From contig SFCS01000039.1 of assembly GCA_004558485.1 (NCBI GenBank), forward strand, positions 1 through 6,529: a DNA stretch of 6,529 nt, written 5' to 3'. Below are positions 1 to 6,058 of the stretch, in pieces. Both the position numbers and the translations under genes were made by a program. Origin of the DNA: Ruminococcus sp. (lineage in GTDB: Bacteria; Bacillota; Clostridia; Oscillospirales; Acutalibacteraceae). A model generated the notes under the pieces. That model was not told where the DNA came from. It saw nothing but the letters and a program-made list of their open reading frames with translations, and did no database searches. How positions within the stretch are numbered: the first letter of the stretch is position 1; every line of letters begins with the position of its first letter.

Positions 1-343
1 CATGCCGGTCGCGATGAAGCAGCAGGTGTCGACAGGGAGCGCACAGATGCTCACGACCGTTGCGGGGACGACGCCGCAGCTGTATGACATCGAGATCGTG
101 CAGATCCGCTACAGCGAAACAGCGCTCACAAAAAATATGACGATCCGCGTGACCGACCCTGTGCTGCTCGAAAAAACGGGCGGCATCGTGCAGGGCATGA
201 GCGGCAGCCCCATCCTCAAGGACGGGCGCCTGGTCGGCGCGGTCACCCATGTGCTTTTGGACGATCCGACCATGGGCTATGCCATTTTTGCGGAAAATAT
301 GCTGGAGCGGGCGCAGACGGCAAGCGAAAAAGCCGCCGCATAA
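1..343 (+). CDS. spoIVB: SpoIVB peptidase (S55 family), C-terminal part; 5' end outside window
   Basis: SpoIVB is the forespore-secreted serine protease that signals to the mother cell during sporulation. In Bacillus it cleaves SpoIVFA, which leads to activation of pro-sigma-K processing. Only about the last 113 residues are visible; the frame is open to the left edge, so the ATG at position 2 is probably internal. The visible part is the S55 peptidase domain. It carries GGIVQGMSGSP, in which the second serine (codon 206-208) matches the family's catalytic serine, followed by LVGAVTHVLLDDPTMGYAIF, which is typical of the SpoIVB end. The protein stops shortly after ENMLERAQ, a normal place for this family. 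A hairpin terminator follows directly, so spo0A, often the next gene in Bacillus and Clostridia, is not co-transcribed here. The family call is firm; the PDZ domain and signal segment cannot be seen. Confidence 0.93.
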   Translation, partial: MPVAMKQQVSTGSAQMLTTVAGTTPQLYDIEIVQIRYSETALTKNMTIRVTDPVLLEKTGGIVQGMSGSPILKDGRLVGAVTHVLLDDPTMGYAIFAENMLERAQTASEKAAA

Positions 344-345
344 AC

Positions 346-365
346 TGCGCATTTGCGCATTTTTT
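346..365 (+). terminator. Intrinsic terminator after spoIVB
   Basis: A 5-bp stem TGCGC/GCGCA with a 4-base ATTT loop starts three bases after the spoIVB stop codon and runs directly into six T residues. The stem is short, so read-through is possible, but the position and U-tract fit an intrinsic terminator. Confidence 0.65.
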
Positions 366-375
366 GCGGCGACTG

Positions 376-404
376 TTGACGGATGGAGAACGCTGTGCTA
401 TACT
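376..404 (+). promoter_or_regulatory. Sigma-A-type promoter of the mgtC-family gene
   Basis: TTGACG (376-381) and TATACT (399-404) are separated by exactly 17 bp. Each hexamer matches the housekeeping consensus at five of six positions. The expected transcription start is near 411, giving a leader of about 80 nt before the ATG at 493. The promoter lies just after the spoIVB terminator, so the membrane-protein gene is a separate transcription unit. Confidence 0.8.
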
Positions 405-427
405 GGCAAAAGAGATGAGAGTGATGA

Positions 428-465
428 TTCCCCTGCCGATCTGCGGCAGGGGAACCGCTTTTTTT
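428..465 (+). promoter_or_regulatory. Leader hairpin with U-tract upstream of mgtC-family gene (possible attenuator)
   Basis: TTCCCCTGCCG (428-438) pairs perfectly with CGGCAGGGGAA (444-454), giving an 11-bp stem with a 5-base loop. CCGC and then seven T residues (459-465) follow. It lies between the promoter and the start codon, so it has the parts of an intrinsic terminator inside the leader. The four bases between stem and T-run make it weaker than a textbook terminator. A competing short stem, GCGG (443-446) with CCGC (455-458), abuts the T-run directly and excludes the full long stem. I recognise no known riboswitch class in it. Confidence 0.5.
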
Positions 466-492
466 CTCGCAGCGTTTTTTGGAGGGATACAT

Positions 493-1131
493 ATGGTGGT
501 TTGGGTTCTCATGCGGTCTCTGGCAGCGGTGCTGGTCGGTACACTTATCGGCAGCGAGCGGGCACGGCACGGACGCGCTGCAGGCATGCGCACGCACATC
601 CTCGTTTGCCTCGGTGCGTGCATGACCTCTATGACCAGCGTTTTTGTGGCACAGGCAGCGGGGATAGACGGGGATGTTTTCCGTATCCCGGCACAGGTCA
701 TTTCCGGTATCGGCTTTCTCGGCGCGGGCATGATCATCCTCAAAAGCAACAACATGATCGCCGGTTTGACGACCGCCGCAGGCGTTTGGACGACCGGCAC
801 CATCGGTGTGGCGCTGGGCTATGGGTTCTATGTCGGAGCGGCGGTGGTGACGCTGTTGTTTTTGGCGGCGACCATCCTGTTTGCCAAGGTCGAACGCAAA
901 CGCAAGACCACTGAGGCGGTATATCTGGAGGTGGACGATCTCTATAAGGTTAATGCCGTCATCACGGCGCTGCGGCAGCAGCTGCCGACCGATTTTTCCT
1001 GTCAGATCATCGCTCCGAAAAGCGAAAAGGACGGCAATGTCGGACTGAGTATCCTCATCGAGGGCGAGACCGATGTGAATGTGGATGCGCTGTGCGCCAT
1101 CGACGGTGCGGCGTATGCGGTGAAGGAATAA
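493..1131 (+). CDS. MgtC/SapB-family inner-membrane protein
   Basis: The product is a 212-aa membrane protein of the MgtC/SapB family. Members have been linked to magnesium homeostasis, survival in macrophages and modulation of F-type ATPase; the role of plain family members in commensal Clostridia is not established. About five hydrophobic segments fall near residues 4-20, 34-55, 66-84, 88-110 and 111-130. Family hallmarks are GSERARHG (20-27), AGMRTHILVCLGA (30-42), SGIGFLGAGMI (71-81) and GLTTAAGVWTTG (91-102). A soluble C-terminal domain of about 75 residues follows, starting near EAVYLEVDDLYKVNAV. The 493 start has GGAGGG at 481-486 with normal spacing and gives the usual MgtC N-terminus. 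In-frame upstream starts (TTG 364, ATG 415 and ATG 424) would add charged and proline-rich sequence translated through the leader hairpin, so they are less likely. The gene appears monocistronic, with its own promoter, a possible leader attenuator and a strong terminator. The family call is sure; transport or regulatory function is not. Confidence 0.9.
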   Translation: MVVWVLMRSLAAVLVGTLIGSERARHGRAAGMRTHILVCLGACMTSMTSVFVAQAAGIDGDVFRIPAQVISGIGFLGAGMIILKSNNMIAGLTTAAGVWTTGTIGVALGYGFYVGAAVVTLLFLAATILFAKVERKRKTTEAVYLEVDDLYKVNAVITALRQQLPTDFSCQIIAPKSEKDGNVGLSILIEGETDVNVDALCAIDGAAYAVKE

Positions 1132-1140
1132 TAGGGCGCA

Positions 1141-1181
1141 AAAAAACGGGCGGCTTGAAAAATCCAAGCCGCCCGTTTTTT
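1141..1181. terminator. Bidirectional terminator between mgtC-family gene and convergent minus-strand operon
   Basis: ACGGGCGGCTTG (1146-1157) pairs with CAAGCCGCCCGT (1165-1176) in a perfect 12-bp stem with a 7-base loop. It is flanked by A residues on the left and T residues on the right. It therefore has a U-tract in either direction and can end both the + strand gene (stop 1131) and the minus-strand gene (stop at 1191). Confidence 0.92.
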
Positions 1182-1190
1182 ATGTGATGT

Positions 1191-1484
1191 TCACTTTTCG
1201 GCGAGGGCACGCTCCAGCCAGATGCTGGCGATGTCCATTGCCTCGTACAGTCCGCGCTTTTCGCTCTTTTTCAGCACGCGATCCTTCATGAGCAGCTCCT
1301 CGTTGGTGGAGACAAGCTGCAGCTGGATCTTGTCCGCTGCGGTCATGTCGCCGATGGTCTTGTTGGACAGCACCTGCATGATGACCACACACTTGTCCGC
1401 CAAGCTGCCGTAATAGATTGTGTTGCCGGAGCGTACCAGCGGATGCCCCTTGTACATCAGAAATGCCGATTGCTTTTCAGCCAT
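1191..1484 (-). CDS. Conserved-looking 97-aa protein of unknown function downstream of ireB
   Basis: I cannot assign a named family. The 97-aa product is soluble, with no signal peptide, membrane span or cysteine cluster. The N-terminal half alternates hydrophobic and polar residues (AFLMYKGHPLVRSGNTIYYG, then CVVIMQVL), suggesting beta strands. The C-terminal half is charged and helical (KDRVLKKSEKRGLYEAMDIASIWLERALAEK). Start choice is well supported: GGGAGGA (1491-1497 on the complement) lies six bases before the ATG. Only 20 bp separate it from the ireB stop, so the two are very likely co-transcribed from the promoter at 1789-1817 and end at the bidirectional terminator. The place taken in many Firmicutes by ruvX, the Holliday-junction resolvase-like gene after ireB, is occupied here by this gene; the sequence does not resemble RuvX. 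A role linked to IreB signalling is only a guess from position. Confidence 0.8.
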   Translation of the reverse strand: MAEKQSAFLMYKGHPLVRSGNTIYYGSLADKCVVIMQVLSNKTIGDMTAADKIQLQLVSTNEELLMKDRVLKKSEKRGLYEAMDIASIWLERALAEK

Positions 1485-1504
1485 AAAAAATCCTCCCGAA
1501 TGGA

Positions 1505-1750
1505 CTAGTTATTTAAGTAGGAACGCACCAGCTCACGCATCAGCTCGTCGCGGTCGATCTTACGGATCAGGGTGCGCGCGTTGTTGTGCGTGGTGATATA
1601 GGTGGGATCCTCGGAAAGCAAATAGCCGACGATCTGATTGATGGGGTTATAGCCCTTTTCGCGCAGCGCATCGTAGACCGTTGTCAAAACAGCCTTCATT
1701 TCCAGCTCCTTGTTGTCGCCGATGGAAAAGGTCATCGTTTTGTCCAGCAT
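1505..1750 (-). CDS. ireB: IreB family regulatory phosphoprotein (UPF0297)
   Basis: This 81-aa cytoplasmic protein has the highly conserved UPF0297 core: LTTVYDALREKGYNPINQIVGYLLSEDPTYIT, then NARTLIRKIDRDELMRELVRSYL. In Enterococcus faecalis IreB is a substrate of the PASTA kinase IreK and a negative regulator of intrinsic cephalosporin resistance. It is phosphorylated at threonines near the N-terminus. Here Thr5 and Thr7 (DKTMTF) are the obvious candidates. The start at 1750 is preferred over an in-frame ATG at 1780: AAGGAGG (1761-1767) is 10 bases upstream of it, the family normally begins near this point, and the 1780 codon lies almost on the predicted transcription start. The gene follows pheT but has its own promoter. 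It usually sits with alaS and ruvX in Firmicutes; here the neighbours are pheT and an unknown 97-aa gene. Family assignment is near certain; the drug-resistance role is extrapolated. Confidence 0.94.
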   Translation of the reverse strand: MLDKTMTFSIGDNKELEMKAVLTTVYDALREKGYNPINQIVGYLLSEDPTYITTHNNARTLIRKIDRDELMRELVRSYLNN

Positions 1751-1760
1751 ATGGGGGATC

Positions 1761-1767
1761 CCTCCTT
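1761..1767 (-). promoter_or_regulatory. Ribosome binding site deciding the ireB start
   Basis: The complement reads AAGGAGG, ten bases before ATG 1750. No comparable site precedes the alternative in-frame ATG at 1780, so this site fixes the 81-aa form. Confidence 0.75.
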
Positions 1768-1788
1768 GTCCGAAATCCATTTATAGCC

Positions 1789-1817
1789 AGTGTAACATAT
1801 TTTATGCGAAAATGCAA
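1789..1817 (-). promoter_or_regulatory. Sigma-A promoter of the ireB operon, extended -10
   Basis: On the minus strand TTGCAT (complement of 1812-1817) and TACACT (complement of 1789-1794) are 17 bp apart. The -10 is preceded by TGT, an extended -10 (TGnTACACT). It sits just beyond the pheT stop codon at 1822-1824. ireB can therefore be expressed independently of the T-box-controlled pheST transcript. I see no hairpin terminator between pheT and this promoter, so some read-through from pheT is also expected. Confidence 0.7.
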
Positions 1818-1821
1818 GCGG

Positions 1822-4215
1822 TTATGAACGAAGATTGCAGCCTTTTTCCGCAAGCGCCGCAAAGATCTTCTTGAGCGGCGACGCGATCTGTTCGTCCGAC
1901 AGCGTTCCTTCGCCCGAACGGAACATGAGACTGAACGCCACGCTCTTTTTGCCTGCCTCGATCTGCGAGCCCTGGTAGACATCGAACAGCTTGACGGTCT
2001 CGAGCAGCTTACCGCCCGCCTTGCGGATGCTGTCCTCGATCTCCGCAACCGGCAGAGAGGCGTCGCACAAAAGCGCCAGATCGCGCTCGACGGCGGGGAA
2101 GCGGGGAAGAGCTTTATAGTGGATAGGCTTCTGCTCGATGGCAAACAGCCGCGAGATCTGCACCTCGGCAACATACACGCGGGTGTCAAGATCATATTTG
2201 TCCGCCACCTGCGGATGCACCTCGCCGAACACGGCGAGCGTCTGTCCGTCCACCGTTGCCGCCGCCTGTCTGCCGGGATGCAGATACGGCTCGGCGGAAA
2301 CACTGTAGGTCGGGACAACATCGAAGGCGGCAAAAATGCTCTCGATCACGCCCTTGAGGGTGAAGAAGTCCTCGCCGTCGCCGTACATGCCGATGGAGAG
2401 AGTCGGCACCTCGTGCGGCTGCTCGGTGAGAGGGAGAGCAGCGGCGATGAAGCACTTACTCGCTTCAAAGAACCGCGCAGCGGGAATTTTGCGATTGAAG
2501 TTTGTGGAAAGCACCGTGAGCATGCTCGTGGTGAGCTGCGTGCGCATGGTGGAGTATTCCTCGCCGAGCGGGTTGAGCAGCTTGACCGCCTGCCGCCGCG
2601 GATCGTTTTCCGCAAGACACAGGGTATCGATCGCCTTGCTGCTGATGAAGGAATAGGTCGTGATCTCATACATGCCGTTGGCGATGAGCAACCGCTTGAT
2701 CCTGTCGGTCTTGACGCGCTCCGGCAGCAGCCTGCCGCGCACGACATCGCCGCGCATCGGCGTGCCGATGATGTGGTCATAGCCATAGATGCGCATGACC
2801 TCTTCCGCAAGGTCGGCGCGTCCCTCGATGTCGTCGCGGAAGGATGGGACACGGCAGTGCAGATGTCCGTTTTCGCAAAGCTCGGTCTCGATGTGCAGGC
2901 GGTTCAGAATGTCCGCCATCGTTTCAAACGGAATTTGCAGTCCGAGCAGGTCGTTGATGCTCTGCGCGGTGACATCCAGCGTGCGCGGCGTCGGCAGCCC
3001 GTCATTCAGGTCGATGACACCGTCAACGATGTCGCCGGCGTCCAGATCGCAGATAAGCTGCAGCGCGCGGTCGAGCGCATATGCCGTGCCCATGATGTCC
3101 AGTCCGCGTTCATAGCGTCCGCTCGACTCGGTGCGGATGCCGAGCGTACGGGAGGTGCGGCGCACACTGTCTCTGCGGAACTTGGCACATTCAAAGAACA
3201 GTGCGGGCGTGTCCGCCTCGATCTCACTTTCCTTGCCGCCCATGATGCCCGCAAGGCAGGAGGGAGCGTCTTTGTCGGCGATGACCAGCATGTCGGGTGT
3301 CAAGTTGTGCAGCTTGCCATCCAGTGTCGTGATGGTCTCGCCCTGTGCGGCGCGGCGCACATGAATTTCATGTCCCGCAACATGGCGCAGGTCGAACGCA
3401 TGCATCGGCTGACCAGTTTCGAGCATCACGAAATTGGTGATGTCGACGATGTTGTTGATCGGGCGCATACCTGCCGCCTTCAGACACGCCTTCATCCAGT
3501 CGGGCGAGGGCGCGATGCGCAGGTTCTTCACCACTCTGCCCATATACCGCGGGCAGAGGTCATGATCCTCGACCGATACGGAAACCTCGTCTCGGATGTC
3601 GCCGCCGACCGTTTTGAAGGTCGGAACAGGTGCCTTGAAGGGCTTTTCCAAAACGACGGCGATCTCCCGCGCCACGCCGAGAACGCTCTGGCAGTCGGGA
3701 CGGTTGGCGGTAATTTTGAAATCGATGACATAGTCGTCAAGGTGTAACACCTTACGCATATCGGTGCCCGCAGGGAATTTGTCATCCATGATGAGGATGC
3801 CGTAGACCTCTGCGCCGGGGTAGTCACTGTCCTTGAGACACAGCTCCTCGCCGGAGCACATCATGCCGTTGGAGGGAACGCCGCGCAGCTTGCCCTTTTT
3901 GATGTGCGTACCGTTCGGTAAATGGGAGTTATCGAGCGCGACCGGCACATAAGCGCCGACAAAAATGTTGTCTGCACCCGTGACGATCTGCACCGGTTCG
4001 TCTGCGCCGACATCCACCCGGCAGATCTGCAGCTTGTCTGCGTTGGGATGCTTTTCGACCGACAGGATGCAGCCGACAACGACATTGGACATCGTGGAGG
4101 CAAGATCCGTAATGCTCTCCACTTCAAAGCCGCTCATGACCATACGGTCGCACAGCTCCTGTACCGGCACATCAATATCCACATAGTGTTTCAGCCAATT
4201 CAAAGAGATCAACAT
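1822..4215 (-). CDS. pheT: Phenylalanyl-tRNA synthetase beta subunit
   Basis: The 797-aa product has the normal length and full domain order of bacterial PheT, which with PheS forms the (alpha-beta)2 enzyme that charges tRNA-Phe and edits Tyr-tRNA-Phe. The N-terminus MLISLNWLKHYVDIDV is typical. It is followed by the EMAP/OB tRNA-binding domain (about 40-150, with VVVGCILSVEKHPNADKLQ). Next come the B3/B4 editing region (about 210-375, with RPINNIVDITNFVMLETGQP and HAFD) and the B5 domain (about 408-480, including PSFRDDIEGRADLAEEV). Then come the catalytic-like core (about 485-690, with HPGRQA and FGEVHP) and the FDX-ACB anticodon-binding domain (about 700-797, from LPRFPAVERDLALL). The start is fixed by TAAGGAGGAA (complement of 4221-4230), which overlaps the pheS stop codon; the genes are 12 bp apart, implying translational coupling. 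The gene looks intact. Expression depends on the T-box upstream of pheS. Confidence 0.98.
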   Translation of the reverse strand: MLISLNWLKHYVDIDVPVQELCDRMVMSGFEVESITDLASTMSNVVVGCILSVEKHPNADKLQICRVDVGADEPVQIVTGADNIFVGAYVPVALDNSHLPNGTHIKKGKLRGVPSNGMMCSGEELCLKDSDYPGAEVYGILIMDDKFPAGTDMRKVLHLDDYVIDFKITANRPDCQSVLGVAREIAVVLEKPFKAPVPTFKTVGGDIRDEVSVSVEDHDLCPRYMGRVVKNLRIAPSPDWMKACLKAAGMRPINNIVDITNFVMLETGQPMHAFDLRHVAGHEIHVRRAAQGETITTLDGKLHNLTPDMLVIADKDAPSCLAGIMGGKESEIEADTPALFFECAKFRRDSVRRTSRTLGIRTESSGRYERGLDIMGTAYALDRALQLICDLDAGDIVDGVIDLNDGLPTPRTLDVTAQSINDLLGLQIPFETMADILNRLHIETELCENGHLHCRVPSFRDDIEGRADLAEEVMRIYGYDHIIGTPMRGDVVRGRLLPERVKTDRIKRLLIANGMYEITTYSFISSKAIDTLCLAENDPRRQAVKLLNPLGEEYSTMRTQLTTSMLTVLSTNFNRKIPAARFFEASKCFIAAALPLTEQPHEVPTLSIGMYGDGEDFFTLKGVIESIFAAFDVVPTYSVSAEPYLHPGRQAAATVDGQTLAVFGEVHPQVADKYDLDTRVYVAEVQISRLFAIEQKPIHYKALPRFPAVERDLALLCDASLPVAEIEDSIRKAGGKLLETVKLFDVYQGSQIEAGKKSVAFSLMFRSGEGTLSDEQIASPLKKIFAALAEKGCNLRS

Positions 4216-4227
4216 GGAAATTCCTCC

Positions 4228-5253
4228 TTATTTATCAAACTGCTGTAGGAAACGGCGGTCGTTTTCGAACAGCAGACGGATATCGCTGATCTTATACCGC
4301 GTGGTCGTCAGACGGTCAAGGCCGATGCCGAAGGCAAAGCCGGAATATTCCTCGGGATCGATGCCGCAGCTTCTGAGCACATTCGGATGCACCATGCCGG
4401 CGCCGAGAATTTCGATCCAGCCGCTGTCCTTGCAGACACGGCAGCCTTTGCCGCCGCACTCCGAGCAGGAAACATCGACCTCGACGCTCGGCTCGGTGAA
4501 CGGGAAGAAGGAGGGACGGAACTTGACCTTGGTGGTCGGCCCGTAAATCTCATGTGCAAATTGCTCCAAAACGCCTTTGAGGTCACACATGGTGATGCCC
4601 TTGTCCACGACCAGTCCCTCGATCTGATGGAAAACGGGGGAATGGGTGGCGTCCACCTCGTCCGCGCGGTACACACGGCCGGGGCAGATGACGCGGATGG
4701 GCGGGCGGCGCTGCTCCATGGTGCGGATCTGCGCCGCAGAGGTCTGGGTGCGCAGCAGGAGATTGTCGGCGAGATAGAAGGTATCCTGCATGTCGCGCGC
4801 GGGATGATCCTTGGGCACATTGAGCGCCTCAAAGTTATAGTGATCGGTCTCTACCTCGGGACCGTCCACCACATCAAAGCCCATCGACTGGAAAATGTCG
4901 ATCATGTCGTTCAAAACGACATTGAGCGGATGCAGTCCGCCGGTCTCGTGAACCTTGCCGGGCATGGTGACATCCAGCTTTTCCGCCTCCAGCTTTTTCT
5001 CCCGGAGCACCTTTTGCAGAGTGGCGGCGCGCTCGCCGAGCGCCGCATCCAGCTGCTGTCGCAGCTCGTTGACGAGCTGTCCCATCTTCGGGCGCTCCTC
5101 TGCGGGCAGAGAACCCATGCCGCGCAGGATCTCGGTGAGCGATCCTTTTTTGCCCATAAAGCGCACACGGAAGTCCTCGAGATCCTTCGGGGTCTGTGAA
5201 CGCCCCAGTTCCTCGAGTGCCTGTGCACGGAGAGCTGCCAGTTTTTCTTTCAT
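4228..5253 (-). CDS. pheS: Phenylalanyl-tRNA synthetase alpha subunit
   Basis: The 341-aa product is the catalytic subunit of class II phenylalanyl-tRNA synthetase, activating Phe with ATP and transferring it to tRNA-Phe. Residues 1-90 form the charged N-terminal coiled-coil arm that binds tRNA. The catalytic domain follows: motif 1 region HPLNVVLNDMIDIFQSMGF (108-126), motif 2 region PGRVYRADEVDATHSPVFHQIEG (191-213), the Phe-site stretch FRPSFFPFTEPS (245-256) and motif 3 GFAFGIGLDRL (305-315). Ala307 in GFAFG aligns with the E. coli Ala294 that sizes the amino-acid pocket, so normal specificity is expected. A CxxCx4CxxC cluster (Cys263, 266, 271, 274) precedes GWIEILGAGMVHPNVL; a similar cluster occurs in Bacillus-type PheS. 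The ATG at 5253 follows TAAGGAGGA (complement of 5262-5270) at 8 bases. It is the first gene of the pheST operon, behind a T-box leader. Confidence 0.98.
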   Translation of the reverse strand: MKEKLAALRAQALEELGRSQTPKDLEDFRVRFMGKKGSLTEILRGMGSLPAEERPKMGQLVNELRQQLDAALGERAATLQKVLREKKLEAEKLDVTMPGKVHETGGLHPLNVVLNDMIDIFQSMGFDVVDGPEVETDHYNFEALNVPKDHPARDMQDTFYLADNLLLRTQTSAAQIRTMEQRRPPIRVICPGRVYRADEVDATHSPVFHQIEGLVVDKGITMCDLKGVLEQFAHEIYGPTTKVKFRPSFFPFTEPSVEVDVSCSECGGKGCRVCKDSGWIEILGAGMVHPNVLRSCGIDPEEYSGFAFGIGLDRLTTTRYKISDIRLLFENDRRFLQQFDK

Positions 5254-5322
5254 ATGATGTATCCTCCTTAGAGTGTACCATCGGTTGACAAGGCAAGCAT
5301 GTCAATCGATAGTGTAGAAAAT

Positions 5323-5354
5323 AAAAAGCCTCCGTCCCCGAAAGGGACGAAGGC
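5323..5354 (-). terminator. Regulated terminator hairpin of the pheS T-box
   Basis: On the minus strand GCCTTCGTCCC pairs with GGGACGGAGGC around a UUUCG-type loop, with one G-U pair, and five T residues follow directly. It lies just after the T-box sequence, where the T-box antiterminator is expected to compete with it. It ends transcription before pheS when tRNA-Phe is charged. Confidence 0.92.
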
Positions 5355-5565
5355 ATAAGCTCCGCGGTACCACCCTGTTTTTTGCAAAAGCAAACACTTT
5401 TGTGACCGATAACGGTGTCGTCCGTTCCCGCCTACAAAGCCGCGGCTGTTCAGCAGGGACCGCTCCGGAGTGAACTTCAAAACGCCCTTTCGCAGACCGC
5501 TTGCAGCCGGTGACGGTCCTCTCTGTGCCGAAAGCGGGCGTCTCTACTCTCTCTATCCACGCGTT
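5355..5565 (-). promoter_or_regulatory. T-box riboswitch (Phe specific) controlling pheST
   Basis: The leader RNA, read on the minus strand, contains the signature AGGGTGGTACCGCG (complement of 5363-5376). Its UGGU bulge is complementary to the ACCA end of an uncharged tRNA with discriminator A, as expected for tRNA-Phe. Stem I features are visible: AGTAGAG near 5548-5542, an AGAGAGG element near 5524-5518, and the specifier region GAAGTTCAC. The triplet TTC (complement of 5472-5474) is the Phe codon. A small stem III ACCG-TTAT-CGGT lies near 5416-5405. Binding of uncharged tRNA-Phe would stabilise the antiterminator and turn on pheS and pheT. Class and amino-acid assignment are strong; exact helix borders are approximate. 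Confidence 0.93.
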
Positions 5566-5571
5566 TTTTAC

Positions 5572-5600
5572 AGTATACCACCTGCAATTTTTTTTTGCAA
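5572..5600 (-). promoter_or_regulatory. Sigma-A promoter of the T-box-pheST operon
   Basis: On the minus strand TTGCAA (complement of 5595-5600) and TATACT (complement of 5572-5577) are separated by 17 bp. TGG before the -10 gives an extended -10. Transcription should start near 5565, leaving a leader of about 310 nt that contains the T-box. It is divergent from the tRNA-Ser promoter at 5620-5648. Confidence 0.8.
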
Positions 5601-5619
5601 GCGTTTTTTGATTTTTCTC

Positions 5620-5648
5620 TTGACATTTTCAACGCTTTTCATTATAAT
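5620..5648 (+). promoter_or_regulatory. Perfect consensus promoter of tRNA-Ser(GGA)
   Basis: TTGACA (5620-5625) and TATAAT (5643-5648) are separated by exactly 17 bp, a perfect housekeeping consensus of the kind expected for a stable RNA gene. The tRNA begins about 15 bases after the -10. Confidence 0.93.
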
Positions 5649-5663
5649 GGTCTAGCGCTTTAC

Positions 5664-5755
5664 GGAGAGGTGGCTGAGCTGGCCTAAGGCGCACGATTGG
5701 AAATCGTGTAAGCGTTGATAGCGCTTCAAGGGTTCGAATCCCTTTCTCTCCGCCA
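5664..5755 (+). tRNA. tRNA-Ser, anticodon GGA
   Basis: This is a 92-nt class II tRNA. The acceptor strand GGAGAGG (5664-5670) pairs with TCTCTCC (one G-U), followed by discriminator G and encoded CCA (5753-5755). Anticodon stem CACGA/TCGTG encloses loop TTGGAAA, with anticodon GGA at 5699-5701, reading UCC and UCU. The long variable arm (AAGCG...CGCTT) and discriminator G are serine identity features. The T-arm is AAGGG-TTCGAAT-CCCTT. It is transcribed alone from its own promoter and terminator. Confidence 0.97.
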
Positions 5756-5759
5756 CATG

Positions 5760-5797
5760 AAGATCCTGTCAAGCACGCTTGACAGGATCTTTGCTTT
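5760..5797 (+). terminator. Intrinsic terminator after tRNA-Ser(GGA)
   Basis: AAGATCCTGTCAAG (5760-5773) pairs perfectly with CTTGACAGGATCTT (5778-5791) around a 4-base CACG loop, and a broken T-run (TTTGCTTT) follows. The 14-bp stem five bases after the CCA end makes this a convincing terminator despite the interrupted U-tract. Confidence 0.88.
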
Positions 5798-5821
5798 ACT
5801 GCGCACGACCGCGGAGGAGTT

Positions 5822-6010
5822 TTGGATATTTGGGAAGCGTTATACCGGAAAGCGAAGGAGCAGTATCATCCGGAGGATGTGTCTCCGCTTATCTATGCGC
5901 ACCATGTCGTGTGTGCGTTGGAGAGCGAGAACGGGGAGATCTATACGGGGTTTTGTATCGAAAGTTGCAGCGGCGTGGTGGGGAACGGGAAGATACAACT
6001 AAAATTTTAA
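5822..6010 (+). pseudogene. Truncated cytidine/deoxycytidylate deaminase-like gene lacking the catalytic part
   Basis: The 62-aa frame starts at TTG (5822) a few bases after GGAGGAG (5813-5819). Its sequence DIWEALYRKAKEQYHPEDVSPLIYAHHVVCALESENGEIYTGFCIESCSGV matches, by recall, the N-terminal portion of a clostridial cytidine deaminase subfamily (pattern SPxI-A--V--AL---G-IYTG-CIE). In that family the zinc-binding CAE motif should come next and the PCxxC motif later. Here the frame switches to unrelated GNGKIQLKF and stops, and no CAE or PCxxC is found in any forward frame before the next tRNA. About half the enzyme is missing, so it cannot be an active deaminase. It lies between two tRNA-Ser genes with no promoter of its own visible after the preceding terminator. 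It is most likely a remnant of deletion or recombination; an expressed small protein is a less likely alternative. Confidence 0.7.
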
Positions 6011-6029
6011 TAAAAAGGGAGTATCAGCC

Positions 6030-6058
6030 TTGACAAATGCAGAAAAGCGTGGTATCAT
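6030..6058 (+). promoter_or_regulatory. Promoter of the tRNA-Ser(TGA)-tRNA-Ser(GCT) unit
   Basis: TTGACA (6030-6035) and TATCAT (6053-6058) are 17 bp apart: a perfect -35 and a five-of-six -10. The tRNA starts 17 bases after the -10. No second promoter is evident before the following tRNA, so both tRNAs are probably processed from one transcript. Confidence 0.87.

Noticed and set aside
364..492. N-terminal extension of the mgtC-family protein from TTG 364
   Set aside because: TTG 364 lies upstream of the promoter at 376-404, in the spoIVB terminator, so it cannot be on the transcript. ATG 493 has a strong Shine-Dalgarno and the usual family N-terminus.
277..1167. 296-aa minus-strand ORF over the mgtC-family gene
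   Set aside because: It is antisense to a clearly recognised membrane-protein gene, is rich in His, Arg and Gln as expected of a shadow frame, and starts in a terminator.
1751..1780. Ten-residue N-terminal extension of IreB from ATG 1780
   Set aside because: No ribosome site precedes it, it coincides with the predicted transcription start, and the Shine-Dalgarno AAGGAGG lies inside the would-be coding extension.
2119..3747. 542-aa plus-strand ORF
   Set aside because: It lies wholly antisense to pheT, a gene with complete domain content. It arises from high GC and codon bias and has no ribosome site or recognisable motif.
4387..5199. 270-aa plus-strand ORF
   Set aside because: It is a shadow of pheS on the opposite strand, with no family features.
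5583..5599. TGCAA...TTGCA inverted repeat around a T-run in the pheS promoter spacer, considered as an operator
   Set aside because: It is only five paired bases around a homopolymer, in an AT-rich promoter, so it is easily produced by chance.
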